Under the pieces are notes generated by a model. It was not told the DNA's origin. It did not search any database and saw only the letters and a program-made list of their open reading frames with translations. Shown here piece after piece: positions 26,576 to 34,061 of a stretch of DNA of 64,000 nt (within the stretch, counting starts at the first letter, position 1; each line of letters begins with the position of its first letter). Made by a program: the position numbers and the translations under genes. The stretch comes from Stenotrophomonas maltophilia (lineage in GTDB: Bacteria; Pseudomonadota; Gammaproteobacteria; Xanthomonadales; Xanthomonadaceae): positions 186,001 through 250,000 of the forward strand of contig NZ_LYVJ01000001.1 in NCBI RefSeq assembly GCF_001676385.1. Reading direction: 5' to 3'.

Positions 26576-27027
26576 CACTGCGCTCCCTGGGCCGGTACGG
26601 TGAAGCTGCGGAACGACTCGTAATGGTCGTCGGTGTAGTACCACGCCTCCGGCGGATCGCCGCCGGTGACGATGCGGCGCGTGCCGCGGGTGCGCGCGCC
26701 GGGGGTGTCGACGGTGTATTCGCGGTAGTAGCCACGCGGACGCTGCGGCAGCTGCTGTTCGCGATTGCCGAAGGTACTGCCGTCCTGGCGGTGCGGGAAC
26801 GGGCCGCCACGCTGGATCAGGGCGATGGTCGCGCGTGCTTCGGCCGGCAGGAACGCGGGCAGGCCACCGTCCTTGCCGGGCGAGGCGGCCGCTGGCGCGC
26901 GAGCGGTGGGCGTGCCCTGCAGGCCGGGCGCGAACTGCGGTGCCGGGGGCCGCTGCAGGAAATGATTGGCGACCAGGCCGAGCAGCAGCAAGGCAATGGC
27001 GGTGATCAACAGCCGGGGGTTGCGCAT
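26575..27027 (-). CDS. barnase/RNase Sa-type guanyl-specific ribonuclease
   Basis: A 150-residue membrane-anchored or secreted RNase of the N1/T1 family. A hydrophobic segment (about 5-22) is followed by a Pro/Ala linker. The catalytic domain (about 55-145) has Glu103 in REYTV, the Arg pair 117-118 in RGTRRIV, and His135 in DDHYESF. These correspond to the catalytic Glu, Arg and His of RNase Sa. I use the ATG at 27027; the longer frame upstream has no ribosome site. It immediately precedes a barstar-like gene. Confidence 0.88.
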   Translation of the reverse strand: MRNPRLLITAIALLLLGLVANHFLQRPPAPQFAPGLQGTPTARAPAAASPGKDGGLPAFLPAEARATIALIQRGGPFPHRQDGSTFGNREQQLPQRPRGYYREYTVDTPGARTRGTRRIVTGGDPPEAWYYTDDHYESFRSFTVPAQGAQ

Positions 27028-27246
27028 GGGCAAGGGCGGGCGAGGGTGGTGCACGCACTGTAGCGCCTGCGCGCTGCATGGTGCATGAGGACGGCGTCGC
27101 GTCACCACTGCGTAACAATTGCCGTCGGACTCACCAGCAGGACGCAATTTCCTTTACATCCCCCTTGGTAATCTGGTGGTCTGTCCCCATCATTCACTGC
27201 GCACTGCCCGACACCGTCGGGTGCCCTCGCAATCAGGAGATGCATC

Positions 27247-27858
27247 ATGGCCTACACCCTGCCCAAGCTGTCCTACGCCTACGACGCGCTGGAACCGCAT
27301 ATCGATGCGGCGACGATGGAAATCCATCACACCAAGCATCACCAGACCTACATCAACAACGTCAACGCGGCGCTGGAAGGCACCGAGTACGCTGACCTGC
27401 CGGTCGAAGAGCTGGTGAAGAAGCTCAAGTCGCTGCCGGAGAACCTGCAGGGCCCGGTGCGCAACAACGGTGGTGGCCATGCCAACCACTCGCTGTTCTG
27501 GACCGTGATGGCCCCGAACGCCGGCGGCAACCCGGTGGGTGACGTGGCGAAGGCCATCGACAAGGACCTGGGCGGCTTTGACAAGTTCAAGGATGCCTTC
27601 ACCAAGGCGGCGCTGACCCGCTTCGGCAGCGGCTGGGCGTGGCTGAGCGTGACCCCGGACAAGAAGGTCGTGGTCGAGAGCACCGGCAACCAGGACAGCC
27701 CGCTGATGGAGGGCAACACCCCCATCCTGGGCCTGGACGTATGGGAACATGCGTACTACCTGAAGTACCAGAATCGCCGCCCGGAGTACATCGGCGCATT
27801 CTTCAACGTCATCGACTGGAACGAAGTCGAGCGCCGCTACCAGGAAGCGATCGCCTGA
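27247..27858 (+). CDS. sodA: superoxide dismutase, Mn-type
   Basis: Converts superoxide to peroxide and oxygen. The protein has 203 residues and no signal peptide, so it is cytoplasmic. Metal ligands are His27, His81 ([10 protein letters not shown]), Asp164 and His168 (DVWEHAYY). Gln149 in GNQDSP and the Gly-Gly before the second His indicate the manganese rather than iron type. AGGAGA precedes the ATG at 27247. It is a single-gene unit with a strong terminator. No OxyR, SoxR or Fur site is evident upstream by eye. Confidence 0.96.
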   Translation: MAYTLPKLSYAYDALEPHIDAATMEIHHTKHHQTYINNVNAALEGTEYADLPVEELVKKLKSLPENLQGPVRNNGGGHANHSLFWTVMAPNAGGNPVGDVAKAIDKDLGGFDKFKDAFTKAALTRFGSGWAWLSVTPDKKVVVESTGNQDSPLMEGNTPILGLDVWEHAYYLKYQNRRPEYIGAFFNVIDWNEVERRYQEAIA

Positions 27859-27880
27859 TCGCGGTGGCTGGATGAACTGA

Positions 27881-27906
27881 GAAGGCCGGGGGAGACCCCG
27901 GCCTTC
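27881..27906 (+). terminator. intrinsic terminator of sodA
   Basis: An 11-bp perfect stem GAAGGCCGGGG with a GAGA tetraloop and CTTGTTTG downstream, beginning 22 bases after the sodA stop. Confidence 0.85.
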
Positions 27907-27954
27907 TTGTTTGCCAGCTCCTGGACGTCGGCACGCACCGGAGCCGAAGGCGGC

Positions 27955-28800
27955 CTATTCGGCAGTGGCCGCAACGCCCTGCAGGCGCAGGGTCGCCATC
28001 ACCCCCAGGCGCAGGCCGGGCAGGTCGCCGTCGGCCGGCAGCAGGACCGGCTGCTGGCGGATCCCGCCGAAGTGCTTGACCTGGAACAGCACATCCAGGC
28101 CATGGCCCGTGGCACCACCGCCGCTGGCCGCGGGCGGTTCCGGGCGGCCGCCAGGATTGCGCCGCGCCGGCTGGAAGCCGGGAGTGCTGCGCACCAGTTC
28201 CACGGTCGTGGCCGAGAAGTCCCCGGCGATCAGGCTCGGCATGCCCTCGGCGGTGGCGCCGATCCAGGTCATCAGGTCGCTGGTCTGGTGCTGGCGGGCG
28301 GCGGTCTCGTCCGGGTCCGGCCGTAGCCGCGCCACATAGATGTTGACCAGCGCCTCGCCCAGCTTCAGCCGCATCATGCCGGCCGCGCTGAAGGTGCCGG
28401 GCGGGTGCAGCAGGGTCACGCCGTCTTCGCTGACCGGCAGCCGGGTCAGCATGGCGTTGCCATGCCGCAGCGGCTGGCTGGGAGGGTCGGCGGTGACGAA
28501 ATCGCAGCTGTAACGCAGGCGGCTGGCCAGCCAGCAGGCCGGGTTGCGGCCTTGCTGCTGCAGTACCTGCTGCACCGAGATCACGTCTGGCTGCAGTTCG
28601 GTCAGCAATTGTGCAACCTGCTCGCGGCGCTGCTTCCATTGCGCGTCGTCGCGGCTGGGCAGTTCCAGCGCGGCCACGGTCAGCTGGGCCTCGGGCCCGT
28701 TGGCGGCGGAGGCGGGGGCTTGCGGTCGGGCCTGCGCCGGCAACACCAGCACCAGCGCCAGGCAACTGAGCAGGAGACGGGCGTGGACGAGGGGGCGCAT
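27955..28800 (-). CDS. EEP-fold protein with lost catalytic residues
   Basis: A 281-residue exported relative of the EEP enzyme at 15770. After the signal peptide (LLSCLALVLVLPAQA) the fold is recognisable: LLTELQPDVISVQQVLQQQGRNPACWLASRL, HGNAMLTRLPV, LIAGDFSATT, HGLDVLFQ. Key residues are changed. The metal-binding Glu is Gln78, the catalytic His of THL is Arg158, the GDFN Asn is Ser196, and the final SDH is missing. It should be inactive as a phosphodiesterase or nuclease and may be a binding protein. The frame is intact, so it is not a simple pseudogene. Confidence 0.8.
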   Translation of the reverse strand: MRPLVHARLLLSCLALVLVLPAQARPQAPASAANGPEAQLTVAALELPSRDDAQWKQRREQVAQLLTELQPDVISVQQVLQQQGRNPACWLASRLRYSCDFVTADPPSQPLRHGNAMLTRLPVSEDGVTLLHPPGTFSAAGMMRLKLGEALVNIYVARLRPDPDETAARQHQTSDLMTWIGATAEGMPSLIAGDFSATTVELVRSTPGFQPARRNPGGRPEPPAASGGGATGHGLDVLFQVKHFGGIRQQPVLLPADGDLPGLRLGVMATLRLQGVAATAE

Positions 28801-28951
28801 AACGATAAGTTTACGCTTTTGCCGTGCAGGTGCCGTGACTTCCGGCAGCGCCGGTGGCTGGCTGCCACGGATCGGCGCCGATGTCATGCAGCCCTGCAGC
28901 GTGCTTCGCACGCCCCGGTTCCGGTAACCTTGCGCCTTTCGTTTCGCAGGA

Positions 28952-30529
28952 ATGCCCTACAGGATGAGTCACGACGCAGTTGCCCCCATCGCCGGCCAGG
29001 GAAGGATGCCGCGCCAGATCCCGTACATCATCGGCAATGAGGCCTGCGAACGGTTCAGCTTCTACGGGATGCGCAACATCCTGGTGCAGTTCCTGATCAC
29101 CTCGCTGCTGCTGCAGGAAATCACGGCCGAGGGCCGGGCGGGCGAAGCCAAGGACATCATGCACAGCTTCATGATCGGCGTGTACTTCTTCCCGCTGCTC
29201 GGCGGCTGGCTGGCCGACAGGTTCTTCGGCAAGTACCACACCATCCTCTGGTTCAGCCTGGTCTACTGCGCCGGGCACCTGTGCCTGGCGCTGTTCGAAA
29301 ACAGCCGCGGGGGCTTCTTCCTTGGCCTGGGCCTGATCGCGTTCGGCGCCGGCGGCATCAAGCCGCTGGTGGCGTCGTTCATGGGCGACCAGTTCGACCA
29401 GAGCAACAAGCACCTGGCCAAGATCGTCTTCGATGCCTTCTACTGGATCATCAACTTCGGCTCGCTGTTCGCCTCGCTGCTGATTCCGCTGGTGCTGAAG
29501 AACTGGGGCCCGCAGTGGGCGTTCGGCATCCCGGGCATCCTGATGTTCATCGCCACGTTCGTGTTCTGGCTGGGCCGCCGGCGCTATGTGCTGGTGCCGC
29601 TGCCACCGAAGGACCCGCACTCGTTCGCCAACGTGGTGCGCACCGCGCTGACCGCGCGCGCGGACGGCCAGGGCCGCCCGGGCCTGGTGATCGCGGTCCT
29701 TGGCCTGGTGCTGGCCGCCGCATCGTTCGGCCTGGTCGGCTCGCTGGGGATCGTGATCTGCCTGTGCCTGGCGCTGGTGGCCATCCTGGCCGGAATTGGC
29801 GGCGGCACCTGGCTGCAGCTGGACCGCGCCCGTGGCCAGCATCCGGCCGAAGCCGTGGAAGGCGTGCGCTCGGTGCTGCGCGTGCTGGTGATCTTCGCGC
29901 TGACCACGCCGTTCTTCTCGCTGTTCGACCAGAAGGCCTCGACCTGGGTCCTGCAGGGCCAGCAGATGCAGATGCCGGCCTGGTTCACCGCCTCGCAGAT
30001 GCAGGCCCTGAACCCCCTGCTGGTGATGATCCTGATCCCGTTCAACAACCTGGTGCTGTACCCGGCCCTGCGCCGCTTCGGCTTCGAGCCGACCGCACTG
30101 CGCCGCATGACTGCCGGCATCGCCTTCAGTGGCCTGGCCTGGATCGTGGTCGGTGGCATCCAGGTGGTGATGGACGGTGGCAACGCCATGTCGATCTTCT
30201 GGCAGATCCTGCCGTACGCGCTGCTGACCTTCGGTGAGGTACTGGTCTCGGCCACCGGCCTGGAATTCGCCTACAGCCAGGCGCCGCAGGCGATGAAGGG
30301 CGTGGTGATGAGCTTCTGGAACTTGACTACCACCATCGGCAACCTGTGGGTGCTGCTGTCCAACGCGGCGGTGCGCAACGATGCGGTGACCCACAAGATC
30401 GCCAGCACCGGGCTGAGCGAGGCGGCATTCCTGATGTTCTTCTTCGCCGGTTTCGCCTTCGTTGCGGCGTTGGCCTTCGGTGGGTACGCGAAACGCTATC
30501 GTATGGTCGACAACTACCGAAGCGCCTGA
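28952..30529 (+). CDS. POT/PTR family oligopeptide transporter
   Basis: Proton-coupled di- or tripeptide symporter of the major facilitator superfamily, 525 residues with 12-14 helices. The signature near the N-terminus is intact: GNEACERFSFYGMRNILVQFL carries the ExxERFxYYG-type proton-coupling motif. FGAGGIKPLVASFMGDQF and the FYWIINFGSL segment are also typical. The ATG at 28952 and another at 28964 are both possible starts. Its stop lies 7 bases before the rhomboid gene. Confidence 0.92.
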   Translation: MPYRMSHDAVAPIAGQGRMPRQIPYIIGNEACERFSFYGMRNILVQFLITSLLLQEITAEGRAGEAKDIMHSFMIGVYFFPLLGGWLADRFFGKYHTILWFSLVYCAGHLCLALFENSRGGFFLGLGLIAFGAGGIKPLVASFMGDQFDQSNKHLAKIVFDAFYWIINFGSLFASLLIPLVLKNWGPQWAFGIPGILMFIATFVFWLGRRRYVLVPLPPKDPHSFANVVRTALTARADGQGRPGLVIAVLGLVLAAASFGLVGSLGIVICLCLALVAILAGIGGGTWLQLDRARGQHPAEAVEGVRSVLRVLVIFALTTPFFSLFDQKASTWVLQGQQMQMPAWFTASQMQALNPLLVMILIPFNNLVLYPALRRFGFEPTALRRMTAGIAFSGLAWIVVGGIQVVMDGGNAMSIFWQILPYALLTFGEVLVSATGLEFAYSQAPQAMKGVVMSFWNLTTTIGNLWVLLSNAAVRNDAVTHKIASTGLSEAAFLMFFFAGFAFVAALAFGGYAKRYRMVDNYRSA

Positions 30530-30536
30530 GCCTGAC

Positions 30537-31160
30537 ATGACCCCCGTCAATCTGCTGTTGATCGCCATCACCGCCATCCTTTCGTGGATGGCGTTCAACA
30601 ACCGCAAGCTGGCCGACCGCATGATCCTGTGGCCGCCCGCCGTGGACCGCCATCGCCAGTACGACCGCCTGGTGACCTACGGCTTCATCCATGCCGACTG
30701 GTCGCACCTGATCTTCAACATGATCACGCTGTTCTTCTTCGGCGGATTCATCGAGAGCGTGATGGTGGAGCTCACCAGCAGCTACCTGACCTACCCGGCG
30801 TTCTACCTCGGCGCACTGCTGGTCTCGATCCTGCCCAGCTACCTGAAGAACCAGAAGAACCCGAACTATCTCAGCCTGGGTGCGTCCGGGGCCGTGTCGG
30901 CCGTGCTGTTCGCCTTCATCCTGATCAAGCCGTGGTCGATCATCCTGGTGTTCTTCATTCCCGCACCGGCGATCATCTATGCCGCGTTCTATGTCGGCTA
31001 CAGTATCTGGATGGACCAGCGCGGGGGTGACCGGATCAATCACAGCGCGCACCTGGCCGGCGCGGCCTTCGGCGTGATCTTCATGGTCGCCATGCAGCCG
31101 AGCATCTTCAACCACTTCCTGCGCGAACTCTCCAACCCGACCTTCCGCCTCGGCGGCTGA
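30537..31160 (+). CDS. rhomboid family intramembrane serine protease
   Basis: A 207-residue six-helix membrane protein. The catalytic Ser lies in SLGASGAVSAVLFAF (about residue 120) and the catalytic His in NHSAHLAGAAFGV (about 175). HADWSHLIFNMITLFFFG matches the conserved helix 2 region with oxyanion His and Asn. It begins 7 bases after the peptide transporter gene and may share its message. Substrates cannot be inferred. Just downstream is a perfect 14-bp inverted repeat that could terminate the unit. Confidence 0.92.
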   Translation: MTPVNLLLIAITAILSWMAFNNRKLADRMILWPPAVDRHRQYDRLVTYGFIHADWSHLIFNMITLFFFGGFIESVMVELTSSYLTYPAFYLGALLVSILPSYLKNQKNPNYLSLGASGAVSAVLFAFILIKPWSIILVFFIPAPAIIYAAFYVGYSIWMDQRGGDRINHSAHLAGAAFGVIFMVAMQPSIFNHFLRELSNPTFRLGG

Positions 31161-31167
31161 AGCGTAT

Positions 31168-31198
31168 CCGGGGTCGGATCCTCCGGATCCGACCCCGG
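31168..31198. repeat. GGGGTC-type palindromic repeat (possible terminator)
   Basis: CCGGGGTCGGATCC-TCC-GGATCCGACCCCGG has a perfect 14-bp stem. It belongs with the similar GGGGTC(A/G)GATCC palindromes at 33958, 39680 and 57194, a second intergenic repeat family in this genome. It lies between the convergent rhomboid gene and a small minus-strand gene. Confidence 0.7.
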
Positions 31199-31209
31199 CG
31201 TACCCGGTT

Positions 31210-31368
31210 TCAGGCCCGGGTCGTGTGGCCGTAGGTATCCAGCAGGCGGGCGAACACTTCCTCGCCGATGCGCTGGAAATCCTGGTCTTCGGTCTGCCCT
31301 TCCACCGCAAGTTGCAGCAGGCCCTCCAGCAGGGCGCGGTCGGTATCGGGGTGGGTTTCGATGGGCAT
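31210..31368 (-). CDS. small conserved-looking hypothetical protein, 52 residues
   Basis: A short minus-strand gene starting with MPIETHPDTDRALLEGLLQL and ending in YGHTTRA. The composition is acidic and helical with no membrane segment. GGAG lies 8 bases before the ATG at 31368, a good ribosome site, and the protein looks like real coding sequence (balanced composition, amphipathic helices). It sits between the rhomboid and GNAT genes. Function is unknown. Confidence 0.55.
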   Translation of the reverse strand: MPIETHPDTDRALLEGLLQLAVEGQTEDQDFQRIGEEVFARLLDTYGHTTRA

Positions 31369-31578
31369 GGAGATTCTCCGCGGGGATGCGCAGGGTCAAC
31401 GATCGCAAGGGCCGTGCCAGCCTGGCCGGACCCGTACACAGGCGATAGCGGCCCTGTGCCCTCCAGCTTGAGGGGCGAAAACTGACGTGAATGGCCTGTA
31501 GTTGCCCCTGTTCAGGCTTCACGCGATCATGGCGCCCGGCTGCGCACCATCCACGCAGTCGCCGCAGGAGACAGTCCC

Positions 31579-31881
31579 ATGGCTTCGGTCACGCCCCCCG
31601 GTCTGGCCTACGAGGTCGAACATGATCTGGCCAACCACCGCTTCACCGCGCGCGTGCGTGGGCAGTTGGCGGTGCTCGACTATCAGATCAAGCGCCGGCG
31701 CATGGTCATTACCCACACCGAGGTGCCCGAGCCGATCGCCGGCCGCGGCATTGCCGGAGAGCTGACCCGCGTCGCGCTGCGTTTCGCCCGTGAGCAGAAG
31801 TACAAGGTGGTGCCCGCGTGTTCCTACGCTGAGGCTTTCCTGCAGCGGCACGAGGAGTACCACGACCTGCTGGCTGGCTGA
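31579..31881 (+). CDS. GNAT-like small N-acetyltransferase domain protein
   Basis: A 100-residue protein of the short acetyltransferase family related to YjdJ (Acetyltransf_CG type). It has a beta-rich N-terminus (RFTARVRGQLAVLDYQI), then THTEVPEPIAGRGIAGELTRVALRFAREQKYKVVPACSYAEAFL. The RGIAG part is a reduced acetyl-CoA loop, and the VPACSYAE stretch is diagnostic for this subgroup. The substrate is unknown. The ATG at 31579 has no strong Shine-Dalgarno sequence. Confidence 0.85.
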   Translation: MASVTPPGLAYEVEHDLANHRFTARVRGQLAVLDYQIKRRRMVITHTEVPEPIAGRGIAGELTRVALRFAREQKYKVVPACSYAEAFLQRHEEYHDLLAG

Positions 31882-31944
31882 TGCCAGCGGGCGGCGCTTC
31901 AGCCATGGCAGGCGATGATGTACAAACATGAACAGGGGATCGAG

Positions 31945-32799
31945 ATGAAGACTGGATACAACCGGCCACTGCGCGGCAGCGTGCTGGCCGGCGTGGTGGG
32001 CGTGCTGTTGCTGGCCGGTTGCCAGCGTGAGAGCGAGCCGGCACCGCCGACGGGCGCGGCTCCGGCTGCCGGAACCGCCGCGGCGGGCGAAACGCCAGCC
32101 ACGGAAGCACCGCTGGACCTGCGTGACGTGATCGAGAACAACGAGCGCGAAGTGGTGGGCATCAGCTACCCGGCGGGCATCGACCGTTACCCCGGCCTGG
32201 CACGCGCGCTGCAGGACTACGCCACCCATGCGCGCAGCGACCTGCAGCAGGCGCTGGACGGGCTGGGCAACGACAAGCCGGCCATGCCGTACGAACTGTC
32301 GCTGAGCTTTGAAAAGCTGCTGGAAACCCCGCAGCTGGTGGTGGTCAGTGCCGACGGCAGCCGCTACACCGGTGGCGCCCATGGCGAGCCGCTGGTGGCA
32401 CGTTTCGTATGGCTGCCACAGCATCAGCAGATGCTCAGTGCCGAAAAGCTGGTGACGGATGCCAAGGGCTGGAAGGTCATCAGCGAATTCGTCGCCGACC
32501 AGCTGCGCGAGCGCGTGGCCACCCGCCTCAGTGGCGAAGACATGGAGCCGGCACAGATGCAGGAATCGCTGCGCAACGCGTCGCGCATGATCGCGGAGGG
32601 CACCGGGCCACAGGCTGACAATTTCAGCCAGTTCCAGCCGCTGACCGACGACAAGGGGCAGATCACCGCGCTGCGCTTTGTTTTCCCGCCGTACCAGGTC
32701 GGTCCATACTCGGATGGCACCCAGACCGCCGATGTGCCGGCGGCGGTGCTGTTGCCCTACGTGGCCAAGGACTACGTGGAGCTGTTCGCACGCGGTTGA
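31945..32799 (+). CDS. RsiV/DUF3298-like lipoprotein
   Basis: A 284-residue lipoprotein: signal peptide, lipobox LLLAGC (Cys26), an Ala/Pro linker, then a DUF4163/DUF3298-type domain (about 60-280). Family features seen are SYPAGIDRYPGLARALQDYA, SRYTGGAHGEPLVARFVW and the C-terminal FVFPPYQVGPYSDGTQTADVP. This last block is the DUF3298 hallmark also found in lysozyme-binding RsiV. I use the ATG at 31945, which has AGGGGA upstream. It could bind lysozyme or peptidoglycan fragments (inference). It lies 19 bases before cfa. Confidence 0.86.
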   Translation: MKTGYNRPLRGSVLAGVVGVLLLAGCQRESEPAPPTGAAPAAGTAAAGETPATEAPLDLRDVIENNEREVVGISYPAGIDRYPGLARALQDYATHARSDLQQALDGLGNDKPAMPYELSLSFEKLLETPQLVVVSADGSRYTGGAHGEPLVARFVWLPQHQQMLSAEKLVTDAKGWKVISEFVADQLRERVATRLSGEDMEPAQMQESLRNASRMIAEGTGPQADNFSQFQPLTDDKGQITALRFVFPPYQVGPYSDGTQTADVPAAVLLPYVAKDYVELFARG

Positions 32800-32818
32800 C
32801 CGCAGTGGAGGAGGTGGC

Positions 32819-33934
32819 GTGGATACAGGGTTGCAGGAGCGGGTCACCGGCCTGCTTCACGAAGCCGGGGTCCGCATCGGCGGCACCCAGCCGCAGGACA
32901 TCCAGGTGCACGACCCGCGCTTCTTCGCGCGGGTCATGGCCCACGGCTCGCTCGGCCTGGGCGAGAGCTACATGGACGGCTGGTGGGATGCCAACGTCCT
33001 GGACGAATTCCTCGTCCACCTGATGCGCGCCCATCTGGACGAGCGGGTGCACGGCTGGCGCGAAGTAGCCGATGCGCTGAAGGCGCGCCTGTTCAACCTG
33101 CAGGCCGGGCAGGGCAGCTATGAGGTTGGCCGCCGCCACTACGACCTTGGCAACGACCTGTACCAGGCCATGCTCGGCCAGCGCCTGGTCTACAGCTGCG
33201 GGTACTGGCGCAACGCCGACGACCTCGACACCGCGCAGGAAGCCAAGCTCGACCTGGTCTGCCGCAAGCTGGGGCTGCGTCCGGGCCAGCGCGTGCTGGA
33301 CATCGGCTGCGGCTGGGGCGAGGCCCTGAAGTTCGCGGCCGAGCGTTACGGTGTCAGCGGCGTCGGCGTGACCATCTCGCAGGAGCAGGCCGAGTTTGCC
33401 CGTGAACTGTGCGCCGGCCTGCCGATCGAGATCCGCCTGCAGGATTACCGCGAGCTGGACGAGCCGTTCGATGCGATCTTCTCGATCGGAATGTTCGAGC
33501 ATGTCGGTGACAAGAACTACCGCAGCTTCTTCGATGTAGCAGAACGCTGCCTGTCGCCGCGTGGGTTGCTGCTGTTGCATACCATCGGCACCAACATCTC
33601 GCGGCATCGCACCGACCCGTGGATCGCGCGCTACATCTTCCCCAATTCGATGCTGCCGTCGGCGGTGCAGATCACCCGGGCGTTCGAAGGCCGTTTCGTG
33701 CTGGAGGACTGGCACAACTTCGGCACCGACTACGACCTCACCCTGCAGGCCTGGCGGCGCAACGTGGAAGCAGCGTGGCCGCGGCTGGATGCGCGCTACG
33801 ACGAACATTTCCGCCGGATGTGGCGCTTCTACCTGGCCGGATCGATGGCGACCTTCCGCTGCCGGCATGCGCAGTTGTGGCAGCTGGTGCTGTCACCGGA
33901 GGGCGTGCCGGGTGGGTACGTGGCGCCACGCTGA
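32819..33934 (+). CDS. cfa: cyclopropane-fatty-acyl-phospholipid synthase
   Basis: Adds a methylene from S-adenosylmethionine to unsaturated acyl chains of membrane phospholipids, 371 residues. The SAM motif is RVLDIGCGWGEAL (158-170). SYMDGWWD, SCGYWRNADDLDTAQEAKLDLVCRKL and the active-site IFSIGMFEHVGDKNY are characteristic. The GTG at 32819 is chosen because GGAGGAGG at 32806-32814 is ideally placed. A longer frame upstream would run into the preceding lipoprotein gene. The product should make the cyclopropane fatty acids typical of xanthomonads in stationary phase. Confidence 0.95.
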   Translation: MDTGLQERVTGLLHEAGVRIGGTQPQDIQVHDPRFFARVMAHGSLGLGESYMDGWWDANVLDEFLVHLMRAHLDERVHGWREVADALKARLFNLQAGQGSYEVGRRHYDLGNDLYQAMLGQRLVYSCGYWRNADDLDTAQEAKLDLVCRKLGLRPGQRVLDIGCGWGEALKFAAERYGVSGVGVTISQEQAEFARELCAGLPIEIRLQDYRELDEPFDAIFSIGMFEHVGDKNYRSFFDVAERCLSPRGLLLLHTIGTNISRHRTDPWIARYIFPNSMLPSAVQITRAFEGRFVLEDWHNFGTDYDLTLQAWRRNVEAAWPRLDARYDEHFRRMWRFYLAGSMATFRCRHAQLWQLVLSPEGVPGGYVAPR

Positions 33935-33957
33935 AGCCAGCGCGGGGCGGAGACCCC

Positions 33958-33996
33958 GGGGTCAGATCCCTTTTCGCAGAAAAGGGCTCTGACCCC
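33958..33996. repeat. GGGGTC-type palindromic repeat
   Basis: GGGGTCAGATCCCTTTTC-GCA-GAAAAGGGCTCTGACCCC, nearly perfect 18-bp arms. It is closely related to the copy at 39680. Confidence 0.8.
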
Positions 33997-34007
33997 AACC
34001 ACAACAA

Positions 34008-34037
34008 AAAAACCGCCCGGTTTCCCGGGCGGTTTTT
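34008..34037. terminator. bidirectional terminator between cfa and dcp
   Basis: AAAAACCGCCCGG-TTTC-CCGGGCGGTTTTT: a perfect stem with A-tract and T-tract on opposite sides, between convergent cfa and dcp. Confidence 0.92.
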
Positions 34038-34061
34038 CGTTTCAGGCTACTGCGCGGGCGA

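Noticed and set aside
27153..27174. TTTACA and TAATCT as a sodA promoter
   Set aside because: The spacer is only 10 bases, too short for a sigma-70 promoter.
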